A DNA stretch of 64,000 nt from Yponomeuta sedellus (GCA_934045075.1 OW203732.1:9015001-9079000); one strand, 5' to 3'. Numbered from the stretch's first letter, positions 10,621 to 20,990 are shown. The notes: generated by a model not told the origin, from the letters alone. Numbers and translations are program-made.

Positions 10621-10639
10621 CGTCTATTCGTGCGTCTGT

Positions 10640-10917
10640 CAAGATCTTTTATCTCGGGCTTTAACAAGCGAATGAAACAAAAAAAATCTTTTATCTCGGA
10701 AACGCGTGGAGGCACCGAGTTGAAATTTATTATTACCATATACTCAGATCTACAGTCCCTTGAGGTAGTGATAAAATCAAACTGCTAAGTTAACGCAAAA
10801 AAGTTACGGCCGTTTATACCACAAAAAATCATATATTTCGACACTTAAGGAAATAAAACTCATAGGGTAGATTCTCGTTGATCTAGAACTATGAAATATG
10901 GTAAGCAATATTTTCTT

Positions 10918-10990
<73 letters not shown>

Positions 10991-11165
10991 AATAATATTT
11001 TAAAAACAGACATGTATTTAAGTCATAAAATGTTATGTTTAGAGTTCGGGAAAAGCTCGGAAAAACTGCGACACTCGATTGTAAAACTATTTATAATTAT
11101 TTTGGCCATACTTGATCGATTTTTCACCTCTAAACAATCTCGAGTAGACCCTTTAGATGTGTAAA
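10640..11165 (+). mobile_element. Family G repeat interrupted by a TA microsatellite
   Basis: Shares CTACAGTCCCTTGA, ACGGCCGTTTAT, TTTCGACACTTAAGGAAAT and TCGGGAAAAGCTCGG with 34125-34660 and 5790-6025. A (TA)n run of about 66 bp (10922-10987) lies inside. No coding sequence. Confidence 0.5.
10922..10987. repeat. (TA)n microsatellite
   Basis: About 33 uninterrupted TA units inside a family G repeat. Confidence 0.95.
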
Positions 11166-12062
11166 TGTCCCGAGTCGTTAAAAAACTATTAAAACTTCTA
11201 ATCTAATTTATTTCCAGTGCTCGTGTAATTTTTTTGTTGCCTAACTGAAAGAAAATAAGTTTTGAAATGTTAAAGCGTTCTTGAATCTGTTTTTTAATTC
11301 GATGCAAAGTCGAGGCAGTGTTACCATTACAAAATATATCCGTATGCTTGGTAGATTTTTGTTTTACTGTAAAAAGTAAACTCGTTTGACTAAACGTAGA
11401 TATTGCAAAAGACATTAGACATTATTTAGTTACTCATAAAAGTATAAATAAAATCACTTACATAACTAACATAATTTTTATATCGAAGTAAAATGGGATA
11501 TTTTTTTTTCGAATTGGCAACACTTGGGTATTGACAACCTTGTGCTTGGAGTCTGACACATTCATGAATACGTCAATTATTTTCAAATATTTAATTTTTT
11601 CGTCGTTCCCACGCTCTCTTGCGATTCTGATAATTTTAGCTAGTTAGAGTAGATGCTACATGTGAAAAAGATATTTATTTTAAATAAAAGAACCTTTGGT
11701 TCGATGACAATGTTATTTACATAACCTTAGTTGGCGGTCTTAGACGATAGTAATAATATGCTATATTTTTTTCTATACAATATCCAACATGCAATCCGCG
11801 TCGACACACGACTGCGGCCGGATTTAGTATAGAACAAGATATCGCGTACACGTATATTTTTATTTATAGCTATCGACTGTCAAGACCTTTAAAAATAAAC
11901 TTGTTTTTATGTCCACATAGTGTACGTCAACAAATGTGATGGGTTGTGATGGTTTACGACCCCGGCACGTGGCAAAGTATCGTTTTCTGTACCGAATTAA
12001 AACAGACTCTATACAATAATAAAACGCTACTGAACATTCTGCCATACTGCCTTCGGTATCGA
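11166..12062. other. No gene recognised
   Basis: AT-rich, without a matching repeat. Two minus-strand ORFs (70 and 74 codons) have no supporting splice sites or motifs. Confidence 0.3.
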
Positions 12063-12445
12063 TATCAACCCTTATATGTCCCACTGCTATCTTAGATGGG
12101 GCACGTGGGCATGGGTATCTTCCTGCATCGCAGGAAGGTTAGGCCATACTTCACCTCGGGGGACAAATCCGGGTTGGTGGAGGATTGTAAGATTTGACTG
12201 TCAGACAGAAGTTATCAAGCCGCCCATAAGGCCTCTGACACGGCTTAACGGCTACCATTACATGACAGCCAGCACCAACGGTTTAGCGTGCATTGCGAAG
12301 CACGGAAGCGCTCGGGGAAAATGCCACTAGCGGTAGTCACGGCACGGTCACCCATCCTGCGCCTGACCGCGCCTGTTGTTGCTTAACTCAAGTGATGGAT
12401 TCCAATCACTCGGTTCGGCTAGGCCACGAGCGCCGCTTCTCTCTG
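12063..12445 (-). mobile_element. SINE-A, nearly full length
   Basis: Runs, on the minus strand, from GCGCTCGTGGCCTAGCCGAA (near 12435) to the 3' landmark ATATGTCCCACTGCT (near 12075). Diagnostic inner pieces such as CCGCCCATAAGGCCTCTGAC are present. Open frames across it are repeat read-through. Confidence 0.75.
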
Positions 12446-13285
12446 CCTTACTCTATCTGAATCCAGTCTTACCAAGACCATAGAATCAACTTGATAGATA
12501 ACATGTTTAGACATCTATTGTGTCGTCACTCGAACTTCGCAAGCTTTTGTCTGGCCTTACCCATGAAGTAAATACGCTTCACATTTTGTGCTGTCGTCGA
12601 ACGGAAGAATTCGCGTTCCTACATAAATATGTCTTCCCTCTCGAAGTATTTTGTATTTTTACCTTTTACGTTCACATATTTCTACAGCTTTTGCAGCAGT
12701 AAATACTCATATCAAACGCAAATACGTATTCAGCGGGATCAGCGTAGGGACGAGCGAAAGTGCACACGGGAAATACTTTTCTAGCTTCTCCTACATTACG
12801 AGATGAAGAAAATGTGCCACTCTGGGGATGGATTTTTCTTGTAGGGTCGCCACACGTCCCGCCGTCCCAGAATATGTCTATTGTAGGGAACAGTGAGTGC
12901 TATACAAAAGTGGACCACTCTGACTGACGGTTCTGATTGACATAGGGAAGACAAGGCCTATTGTGGTCGTCGGTTGAACTTTTCAAGAAATGATGGTCGC
13001 TCTATTCAAACACTGGCCACCGTTGCTGAATTATTAATGTGCTTTTCCAGTGAGAACGATATTAAAGGGCATTGGTACGCGAAAGCGCAAATAGTTCATG
13101 TTTCAGTTTAATAATGAGCTGTACTGAAAGTTATAGTATTTGATGTGTTAATTAATCGAATTGGAACAATATTTATTGCACAATAAAAATATTTGTACAA
13201 TGGTGAGCTTAATTTCTCTCTTTCGCGGATATCTCAGCTACGCTTTTGCTGCTGCTATCGGCCTACCAAAAAACCATACTAATAA
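12446..13285. other. No gene recognised
   Basis: No matching repeat family or reliable exon. The 60-codon ORF at 12520-12702 has no supporting feature. Confidence 0.3.
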
Positions 13286-13700
13286 AGTACAGCTTATAGA
13301 AAAATAGATATATAGAGAACACTTTATAGTACAACCAGAAAAAAGACTACTGTAGCGAGCACATGTCAAATCTGCGTGCGCACTACAGACTCCGACATTC
13401 CTGCATCGCGCAGTGTTTCAATGACATAGCATAAATATAACGTCCGACTAACAACAGTTGGACCGGCCGGCCGTCCCCAGGCATACGATCTGCCTGGCGG
13501 GAAATTTCCCTTTATAGTGGAAGAGCACGATCACCCGCTCTTCCTTAAAACTACATGATTTCTTAAATATAAGTAAGGTTATACAATTGGCGGTCTTATT
13601 GCTAAGAGCGATCTCTTCGTGACAACCTTTGGTTGCAGTGGATTGCATGAAGAAAATAGTCGGTACGTGCTTATAGTTGTATATTTTCCTTTTTCATGTA
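13286..13700 (-). mobile_element. LINE 3' tail split by a solo LTR
   Basis: The left piece (GAGAACACTTTATAGTACAACC) and right piece (TTATACAATTGGCGGTCTTA, GATCTCTTC, GTGGATTGCATGAAGAA) match in order the 3' UTR of the LINE at 55170-55330. The 200-bp solo LTR at 13351-13550 interrupts them. Confidence 0.7.
13351..13550 (+). mobile_element. Solo LTR of the non-autonomous LTR family
   Basis: Starts TGTAGCGAGCACATGTCAA and shares CATTCCTGCATCGCGCA, TTTCAATGACAT, ATAACGTCCGA and GAGCACGATCACCCGCTCTT with the LTRs of the element at 16127-17808. The duplication CTAC lies at 13347-13350 and 13551-13554. The host sequence is a LINE 3' UTR, so the insertion boundary is well defined. This is consistent with LTR-LTR recombination removing the interior. 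Confidence 0.75.
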
Positions 13701-13724
13701 TAATAAAGTTTTAAAAAACCTATT

Positions 13725-13935
13725 TAGAGGCTAATACAGAGAATGTTGTAAAGAGGTTCGAAATTTCACTGATGCCGGTGAGTCGCCAATTAGCTCAGTT
13801 GGAAAGAGCGCTGGCACGGATAGCCAGAGGTCACGGATTCGAATTCCGGCATGGGTGAAATTTTTAGCCTCTAAATAGGTTTTTAAAAATTGTGCTTAGC
13901 ACGGGTTAGTTCATTAAAAAGAATATAGTATAATA
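13725..13935 (+). mobile_element. SINE-B, long copy
   Basis: Contains the 5' region (GAGGTTCGAAATTTCACTGA), the tRNA-like module (TTAGCTCAGTTGG, anticodon-arm CTGGC/GCCAG, then B box) and the tail CTTAGCACGGGTTAGTTCATT. It is preceded by a stray CCTATTTAGAGGCTAA segment from another copy. The B box is mutated (GGATTCGAATTCC). Confidence 0.7.
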
Positions 13936-14173
13936 AATTGTTCTCTATTTATCTATCTACTTAGTATGGATAAAACAACGATAACTTTTTCCAGTCACTC
14001 GGACGTCAAAACTTTTTGTTTGTAAACACAGTCGATACCTGACGTCGGCTTCGAGCTACTTAGTTCTTCGTCACGGAAGAGATTTGGCGATAAAGCATGG
14101 TCTGGTTATAGAGGAGACGCGCGGATTGAGTTACCAGCATGGGTAGTAACTCATAACTTTATTTATTATAGAC

Positions 14174-14412
14174 GACCTCGGTGGCGCAGCGGTTTGGCAC
14201 GCTGACTGTAAAACCGAAGGTCTCGGGTTCGATCCCCGGCCGGGTCCAACTAGGAAACGAACTTTTCTAGTTTGTCTCGGGTCTTGGACGTTATCTATGT
14301 ATTTATTGTACTAAATCTATGGCCGAGTTAGCACCTATAACACAAGTCATTTAGTTGTACTTAGTATAGGGCTAACGAGATCTGTGTAATATGTCCATGA
14401 ATATTTTTTTTT
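14174..14412 (+). mobile_element. SINE-D, full length
   Basis: The tRNA-like head GACCTCGGTGGCGCAGCGGT (A box TGGCGCAGCGG) with B box GGTTCGATCCCC ends in GGCCGGGTC. A body follows containing AACGAACTTTTCTAGTTTGT and CAAGTCATTTAGTTGTACTTA, and the end is TGTCCATGAATATTTTT. The copy at 36112-36352 is collinear. The head is at the 5' end, as in a standard tRNA SINE. Confidence 0.8.
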
Positions 14413-14671
14413 TTTAAATACTGCGACCATGTAGTTGTTTAGATGTTACATTTAGGGTTTTTCTCATACATGATACCTACTTAGGGCACAGAAATTATCA
14501 TGTAGCATGCAGTATTAGAAATACAAAGAACTTTTATAATTATCGAGCAACTTCACACATTTCATACATACATAGCTATTATATTGAATTTATTGAATTA
14601 CGTTGAATTTGATTAAAGTAATTAGAGAATAATAGTATTAAACAATCTCAATTAAAAAAATGACAATTTAG

Positions 14672-14805
14672 ATAGATAGAGATAAAGAACACTTTATTGT
14701 ACATAAAAATGGAAATTACACAGATATTTCTTAACCTAAGAGTACAAACGGCGGCCTTATCACCAAAAGTGATCTCTTCCAGACAACCTTTATATAAAAG
14801 CTAAA
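14672..14805 (-). mobile_element. LINE 3' tail
   Basis: GATAGATAGAGATAAAGAACACTTTATTGTAC, GGCGGCCTTATC and GTGATCTCTTCCAGACAACC match the 3' UTR of the LINE at 55164-57830 in the same minus orientation. Confidence 0.65.
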
Positions 14806-15221
14806 GAATTTATTTTAATAATTTATTTTATACAATGCCATGAGTCACGCATTTTGTGGCGATAAACTGTCAGAATTTGACAATTAATGTCGTACGAAGT
14901 CACGACTTTTGACACTTTTGATACTTTTGACACCAGGCACAGGGTATTCTTGTTTGGGACCAGGACAATTGATTGTGTTGTGTGGAAGTTATTATTCCTA
15001 TTACGAGTACAAGTTGCCGGCGGTAAAATATAAATGCATTATATGTGTACTTAATTCCTTAACATGGAATGTGCCATTTCCATTCATTTGATAACAAGAA
15101 CAAACTTCGTTAGAAGTGACACATTATTAACTTAATTCCGAATTTACTTAGGTATATTTATATGACAATGATGTCTGGAATTAGGACCAGTACAATGCAT
15201 AAGTTCTATGTTTTATAATGA
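14806..15221. other. No gene recognised
   Basis: AT-rich, one 60-codon ORF without support, no repeat match noticed. Confidence 0.3.
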
Positions 15222-15392
15222 TTACGTAAACTCTGTTAATTAAGAACTTTGAAAAGACTTAGTTTGGAGTTTTTTTAATCCATTTTTTCTCCAAAATGAT
15301 CTAGATTTTGAAATGGACACCTAGTTTAACTCTGTACGTTCATTAAGTTTCAGTTTCTGTGCTACTTTGAATAAAACCTTTTTGATCTGATT
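15222..15392 (+). mobile_element. Family I repeat
   Basis: Shares AAACTCTGTTAATTA, TTTGAAAAGACT, TTTTGAAATGGACACCTAG and GTGCTACTTTGAATAAAACC with 19708-20125 and 23985-24110. The class is unknown. Confidence 0.5.
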
Positions 15393-15902
15393 TATATTTT
15401 TGTTGGCAGAGTCTGACTAAATATCGCTCAATGTGTAGTGTTTACGAAAGTTTTTGTTCGAAAAACGTATTCTCATAAATGTACATTTATAAATCTTGGT
15501 TACCGCACCTCCTCTGTACAGTGGCGTGGTTTTGCGCGATATTGGCGGGCCCCACGCGACGGCAACCCGTGTTTAAGTGGGAATCAAGCTAATAGTAAAG
15601 ATACGAAATGCTACTTATCATTCATTTGATTATTTTGATAGAGCACGCTACGTTGCGACGTATTCCTGGAAGCTTCGATTCTTGGTCGCCTAGGAGGGCA
15701 TTTTAAGAACGAATATATTTACCGCGTTCAAAAATATCAGTTTTTTTTCTTATATTTATTATTACTATCCCTACTATTATAATATTATTATTATTAAGCA
15801 TTAATGCTAAGGCACCAACCATTTCAAAAGTGTAAACTAAATGATGTATTCGTATCCTTATGTTATTTGTTACTTTTGGGTAGAGGAATTTTATTCATTT
15901 AT
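15393..15902. other. No gene recognised
   Basis: No repeat match or exon seen. The ORF at 15438-15629 lacks support. Confidence 0.25.
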
Positions 15903-16035
15903 TTCCGGGTTGGTGGTGGATTGTAAGACAGTGGCGGGCCTCACTGTCAGAAATTATCAAGCCTGGCCTAACCTTCCTGCGATGCAGTAAGAGACCCGTA
16001 TCTTAGTAGTGGGGACATACACGAGTTGATATAGA
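15903..16035. mobile_element. Rearranged SINE-A fragment
   Basis: The first half (GGTTGGTGGTGGATTGTAAG) is in minus orientation. The second half (GGCCTAACCTTCCTGCGATG to GGGGACATACACGAGTTGAT) is in plus orientation, so the copy is an inverted junction of two pieces. Confidence 0.55.
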
Positions 16036-16126
16036 TATATTTATTTATTATTAAAATTATTTACTCGATAAAAATTCAAAACAGGCCGGTTTAATGCTAC
16101 TTAGCATTATCTACCATCTAACCCAA

Positions 16127-16318
16127 TGTGGCGAGCACATTTCAACTCTGCGCGCGCACTTTAAAACTCCAACATTCCTGCATCGCGCAATCAAAGTGTT
16201 TCAATGACATACCATAAATGTAACGTCCGATTAACAATTTCCCGCCAGGCATATGATCTGCCTGGCGGAAAATTTCCCTTTATAGTGGAAGAGCACGATC
16301 ACCCGCTCTTCCCCATAG
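16127..16318 (+). repeat. 5' LTR of the non-autonomous element
   Basis: Begins TGTGGCGAGCACATTTC and ends CCCCATAG. Unlike the right LTR it retains the pair CCGCCAGGCATATGATCTGC followed by CTGGCGG, a possible hairpin. It is also related to the solo LTR at 13351-13550. Confidence 0.72.
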
Positions 16319-16326
16319 TGGTGACC
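16319..16326 (+). promoter_or_regulatory. Primer-binding site of the non-autonomous element
   Basis: TGGTGACC lies directly after the LTR end. It complements a tRNA 3' end of the form GGTCACCA. The match then breaks into a T run, so only eight bases fit. TGGTGACC occurs again at 17236-17243, preceded by ATAG as at the LTR end. Confidence 0.5.
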
Positions 16327-17626
16327 TTTTTTTTTTTTCACCCAGGAGAAACCCCAATTACGGGTACCACCGGCTCGGGGGAGCACAGTGGTTATGTCGG
16401 ACTCCCCGCCCTGAAAAGGGCGGTATACCGACTAAAACTCCTGGGTTGTTCCTCCGCACCGCAAAGGACGGGGCCACGGGGACGCTTACGCACACTTCCG
16501 CGACCCCGTCTGCGGGCGCCCTTTCGGGCACTCCTTCGGCGGCGCCCCTGCCCCATCGCATCGGACCGAACGACGGGGCGAGGGAACGCCACATCTCTTC
16601 GTTGGAGCGCATAGTGGCCAAGTGCGAACCCCTTGGCCACCACACGCCCCAACGCGCCGCCCCCTCCATCCCATTGTTGTGTGGTCCAATGGGATTAAAG
16701 GAGGGCGGCGCACCTCCTCGTTGGGCCGCATGGGGGCCAATGTCCTGTTGGCCCCCACACGCCCCACACGCGAGGCCCGTCACCTCGCCCATCAGCATTT
16801 CTCTGAAAGCAGAGAAGGCGGTGAGCGACCGCGCGGGCCCCCTCCGTGCCAGAAGGCACCCTCGGAACACGCAAGGGCGCCTTCCGGCCCGCCGTGATGG
16901 AGGCGGAGGGTCCCCCGACCCTCCGCGTCCCGGCGGCCACTCTGGTCCGACTGGTACGAGGCGCGCGCGCTTCCGCGCAGCGGCGCCCCCCCCAGTCGGT
17001 CCTTCATTCGGTTGGTCGCTGGGTCCCGCTCCATAGAGTGAAACAGGGCCCACGCGACCCCTCCCGCCAGATTATTCGCCGTTAGCCAGTAAGATCCGAC
17101 AAGAAGAAGTTACTGACTAACGCTCAGGGTGCACCGACCCCACCACTTGCCCCTGCATCTGATTCATAGAATCAGATGGAACGGAAAGCGGAGGGGTACA
17201 CGTGAAGGTTATCTGGCATCGCACCCCACCATAGTGGTGACCCTGACAGAACATTGTCAACCTTCCTTCGCTCTCGCAGCACCCCACATACAATTAGTCT
17301 CAAAGCAAGGCCAGCATTCTTCTCTCTCACTTCATCAGTTCCACTACAGTCAACACACCGACTACTGGGACTGATGTAGATCTTCCCCCAACCCCTCGGC
17401 ATGGCAGCCACATAGCAACAGCACACGTTGCCAGTGGTACAGCAGCCTTCATCGGTTCCTACCACATGCGCAGTCTCCATGGTACAGTCGTCGGTGAAGT
17501 GACCGTTAGCCGCTGAACACCCTCAACCACTAATCGACTTACTGACTCAGCGTCCTCTGGCACTTGCAGGCTTTAGAGCAGAGACTTCGATACCTATCAG
17601 ACCTAGCTATGCGTAGCTACGGTCTT
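16327..17626. other. GC-rich interior of the non-autonomous LTR element
   Basis: Overlapping long ORFs on both strands (up to 231 codons on minus, 196 on plus) are expected from GC-rich sequence and carry no recognisable Gag or Pol motif. Two similar blocks each contain a perfect hairpin: GTGGCCAA/TTGGCCAC near 16614-16643 and GGGGGCCAA/TTGGCCCCC near 16734-16759. A third hairpin (ATCTGATTC/GAATCAGAT) is at 17157-17177. It may be RNA structure used for packaging, or relics of a gag region. Confidence 0.45.
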
Positions 17627-17635
17627 GGAGGGGAG
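17627..17635 (+). promoter_or_regulatory. Polypurine tract of the non-autonomous element
   Basis: GGAGGGGAG, three bases before the right LTR, in the expected place for plus-strand priming. Confidence 0.55.
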
Positions 17636-17638
17636 TGA

Positions 17639-17808
17639 TGTGGCGAGCTCATGTCAACTCTGCGCGCGCACTATAAAACTCCAACATTCCTGCATCGCGC
17701 AATCAAAGTGTTTCAATGACATACCATAAATATAACGTCCGACGAACAATAGTTGGACCGGCCGTCCCTTTATAGTGGAAGAGCACGATCACCCGCTTTT
17801 CCCTATAG
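17639..17808 (+). repeat. 3' LTR of the non-autonomous element
   Basis: Begins TGTGGCGAGCTCATGTC and ends CCCTATAG, followed by the CCAA duplication. It lacks about 20 bp relative to the left LTR around the CCTGGCGG pair. Confidence 0.72.
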
Positions 17809-18071
17809 CCAACTTTAACCTAAGTTTATAATGATAGTTCTGCCACAATAACTGTACAGGAGATATAATTATATTTTACTTGCAACACTATTTTATTAAA
17901 GAAATTATATTGAAATTACACTCAACTAAGAAAATTAAGAAATAACAATTAAAACAATAAAAAAAATCACAAATTTCAACATATTAAAATAAGATTAATT
18001 CACAAAAAGTTTCGTCAGAACTAAAAATAGAAAATTTAAACAAAACATTCAAAGAAAAACAAAAAAAAACA

Positions 18072-18995
18072 CTAAGAGAATAAGCCGCCCCGGGACACAT
18101 CTGACCCAAAGGTGCCCACTACGCTGGCGGCGTTACCTCGCTGCACTGCAAGGGAAATTCTTTGCATAAGATATGCCCCAGAGCGGCAGTCATAGCCACG
18201 ATCCCTCAAGCGACGTCCTATTTCCCTCACAAACGCCTTCCCCTGCACTCCCCAGACTCCAGTTGTCTCTATCGCTAGAGGCACAAAAATGTACTGGCCC
18301 AAAAGCGCAGAATACTTTTGGACCTTCAACCTAGCAGCCTCTTCTGCCGCCGCGCCCGGAGTCGACGCGGTAGACGCTAAGTGAGAAGGGGCAAAAGTGC
18401 AGACACACGTAGCGTCCCAAAGCAAGGAGCGCCCCTTCTCCCACGGTATCATTGTCAAGCCATCCGGACGTTTTCCATCCGAACGACAAAGACCTGGAGG
18501 CTCCAGAACGCAAGGAATATTTGCTGTTACGAGAGCCCGCCTAACAATTTCGTTTATAGAGAAATGCCTAGAAAATCTGCCCGCACTACGCACACAATGC
18601 AGACCATGGCGACCCCTAGAGTCTACAACTGCGCCACACACACAATAATGCGGCTGGCAAATGTCACATCCAAGGCGCAATGCAACAGCCACACGCAATG
18701 AATCGTTGTCCAAAAACGTTCCTAGAGGTGGAGAAGGCAAGGCGTGGAGCCAAAGACCAGATTCAGGCTGAGATACAGCGCGCAAACGTGCCAGCTCCAC
18801 CCCCGAACATCCGGCCAACAACTCATCAAGCGCGAGTCTGCACGCAATCTCGTCCCAATTGCGCTGGAGTTTTGGGTGATCAGGCGGATCACTACCAGGA
18901 CACTGAACTCGCCATAACCCTAAGGCCTCCTCCGCGAAGGGAATGCAAAAACCGTCACCATGAAAACTCAAAATAAGAGTGACAAGGTCTAGCAA
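18072..18995 (-). pseudogene. Orphan LINE C-terminal endonuclease-like domain
   Basis: A 307-codon frame with no ATG near its start: the first codon is TTG and a TAG stands immediately before it. The protein resembles the C-terminal part of a LINE class with a restriction-like endonuclease. A zinc-binding cluster (CDICQPHYCVCG, then GRHGLHC) is followed by RPDG and, about 15 residues on, LLWDATC. Those are spaced like the PD-D motif of PD-(D/E)XK nucleases. A conserved-looking C terminus (YIFVPLAIETTGVWG, GRRL) follows. The upstream RT domain is absent. The reverse-strand sequence TACTTTAG just before the frame could act as a splice acceptor, so a domesticated exon cannot be excluded. A 5'-truncated retrotransposon remnant is the simpler view. 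The long intact frame is unusual for a dead fragment. Confidence 0.6.
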
Positions 18996-19164
18996 CTAAA
19001 GTAATATTTTTAACCTTATATAGAGGTAGCTTTTGCATTTATATTACTGATATAAATGCAAAAGTTTGGGTGAATGGATGTTTGTTTGGATCGGCTTGAA
19101 ACTTGGCACATAGATTATAGACTATAACGAATGTATTAACTTTTGTAATTCTAAATCGTGGAAT

Positions 19165-19228
19165 TATAATGTATGTTTATACCTTGTTTATGTCTGTGTA
19201 CAATAAAACATATTCTATCTATCAATAT
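19165..19228 (+). mobile_element. LINE-type 3' end
   Basis: TGTGTACAATAAAACATATTC followed by TATC-type repeats is a polyadenylation-like LINE end. Confidence 0.4.
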
Positions 19229-19290
19229 ATCTATTCCTAGAATTCACATAATGATGGCTCCCAATATAATAGCCATGTATTTGATATTAT

Positions 19291-19480
19291 CTATAATATA
19301 AAAATGAATCCCCGAATGTTTTGGTAAGCGCAAGTCTCGGGAGCAGCTGAACCGATTTCGCAAATTCTTCTTTTAGTATATTTCTTGAAGTACGAAGATG
19401 GTTCTTACGGAGAGAAAAATTAAAGAATCGACTGTTAGGCGGTACGAAGTTCGCTGGGTCAGCTAGTGTAATATACATAT
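19291..19480 (+). mobile_element. Family F short repeat
   Basis: Begins TATAATATAAAAATGAATCC, contains AGCAGCTGAACCGATTTCGC and GAAGATGGTTCTTACGGA, and ends GAAGTTCGCTGGGTCAGCTAG. Collinear copies: 61895-62090 (same strand), 62379-62557 and 62560-62735 (opposite strand). Confidence 0.65.
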
Positions 19481-19707
19481 AAGATGATCGTATCTTTAAA
19501 GCAATTCCTCAATGAATCCCTACTGCCTAACTTGTTTATAAATTGGATCGCTCTCTTCTGCCAGACGAAGATAGTATAAATGTGTGCTGCCCATAATACT
19601 AACATAATACATAATACCCAAGTACTTAGTACTATACCGTAGGACATAATACTATGGAAGTAACTAAAATAAACGAGCATAGCAGTTGCAACATCAGTTA
19701 GCTCTTT

Positions 19708-20125
19708 AATTATGTAAACTCTGTTAATTATTAGGTAAACTTCTAGATGGCAACTGATGTATTTGGTTTAATATGACTTGAGAAAGATGGTCAGAGTGGA
19801 GTTTTTTTCCGCTGCTTTTATCTCCACTACAATACGGCCTGAAGGCAGTGGCTTACATTTTACATTGTACATTGACATTCTGCAAACAGAATGTAATTCT
19901 ATTTATTTCAATTTATTTCAACCTAATTCTTGACGTTGAAATAAATTGATTGATTAATTGATTGAAAATTGACTTTGAAAAGACTAAATTTTAAGTTTTT
20001 TGTCTACTTTTTCTCCAAAACGATATAGATTTTGAAATGGACACCTAGATTGACTTGTAATGTTTAAGATCCCCAGTTTTTGCGCTACTTTGAAAAAGAC
20101 TATTATTTTGAATTAAAATAAAACT
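19708..20125 (+). mobile_element. Family I repeat interrupted by a LINE tail
   Basis: The left half (AACTCTGTTAATTA) and right half (GACTTTGAAAAGACTAAATT to GCGCTACTTTGAAAAAG) are adjacent in the copy at 15222-15392. Here they are separated by a LINE 3' UTR at 19776-19966, so the LINE inserted later. Confidence 0.5.
19776..19966 (+). mobile_element. LINE 3' UTR with TTGAT tail
   Basis: Collinear with 5468-5632 (GGTCAGAGTGGAG, CTCCACTACAATAC, CTTACATT, GACGTTGAAATAAA, (TTGAT)n). Confidence 0.6.
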
Positions 20126-20808
20126 ACGAGTAAAAGGTGAACATACTTACTTACTAAATTTATCCTGCGGGCCCTCTCGAATATATGGCCTTTACAAACT
20201 TAGTTACGAGTTTTATTTATATTTAATCAGCAGCATTATTTCGAAAGGAATTTCGACCGCAACGCTTAACCGCTCACCCATAGTGAATTTTGTAATATAA
20301 AAAGGCCTGTGTACCCTTTGAGAGCGAAAACGGGAGCCACCTCGATTTCTTAACACACGTAAACATAGGTAGCCCTATTCATTTCCTGCCCACGTATGCC
20401 TAAATTGAATAGTTATATCCCGGAATAACTTTTTTCCTTCGCTGGCAAGGCCTTTGATAGAAGGTGACGGTTTCTCCCAGTTTACATTACAAGTGCGCTG
20501 TACATTGCTATTTACTAAGGCACACGTCCCGATAGCTCTTTTCATAAAACACCGTGTGTAGGTAAGGAACGTCGCACGTCTGTTGAATTATTAACGATAC
20601 TTCTTACGAGCTATTTCTTAGTTATTACATTATGTATGACACATTTTCAAAGCGCCTCAACTTGGCTTGGCTGTGCCCGATCGATTTCTGTAGTCTACGA
20701 AATGTTGCTTCGCTCTCAAAGAAATTTCATGGAGAGGTAGAAAGATTTAAATGCGTAGATGAATTTTGTGACAAAATTTTATTCAGTCTCTGAAATAGAT
20801 GACGATTT
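20126..20808. other. No gene recognised
   Basis: Mostly unique, moderately AT-rich sequence without convincing exon, repeat or motif. Confidence 0.3.
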
Positions 20809-20874
20809 GAAAGACTATTACAGTCAATCCAATAAATAGGCATCTATTCATTAAATTGACTGTAATAGTCTCTC
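20809..20874. other. Near-perfect 31-bp hairpin, pre-miRNA-like or tiny palindromic element
   Basis: The arms AGACTATTACAGTCAAT (20812-20828) and ATTGACTGTAATAGTCT (20855-20871) pair perfectly. Pairing continues through a CC/AA mismatch to a 4-nt loop GCAT at 20840-20843. In all about 27 pairs form over 66 nt with four mismatched positions. The size suits a pre-miRNA, but near-perfect pairing also suits a MITE or siRNA source. Transcription is unknown. Confidence 0.5.
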
Positions 20875-20949
20875 AGATTTTGGCGTTTCTGTGATACGTT
20901 AACTGCACACATACATTAACAGCTCTGATGGTCATTAAGTAAAAATTTT

Positions 20950-20990
20950 ATTTATAAAATAGTCACTGTAATTACTATTTTATAATGACT
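20950..20990. repeat. AT-rich inverted repeat
   Basis: TTATAAAATAGT and ACTATTTTATAA with a 10-base spacer, just downstream of the 20809-20874 hairpin. Confidence 0.5.

Larger units (their letters stand above)
16127..17808 (+). mobile_element. Non-autonomous LTR retrotransposon (TRIM/LARD-like)
   Basis: Two direct LTRs (16127-16318, 192 bp; 17639-17808, 170 bp) flank a 1320-bp GC-rich interior. The duplication CCAA precedes the left LTR (16123-16126) and follows the right one (17809-17812). A PBS-like TGGTGACC starts directly after the left LTR, and a purine tract GGAGGGGAG lies just before the right one. The interior has no RT, RNase H or integrase motif, so any movement would need proteins in trans. 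The LTRs differ by a deletion of about 20 bp and several substitutions, so it is not young. Confidence 0.72.

Noticed and set aside
14174..14250. Possible functional tRNA gene
   Set aside because: Part of SINE-D, with a collinear second copy including the non-tRNA body at 36112-36352.
16358..17053. 231-codon minus-strand frame and overlapping long plus-strand frames
   Set aside because: GC-rich interior of a non-autonomous LTR element; several frames on both strands are open at once and none has a protein motif.
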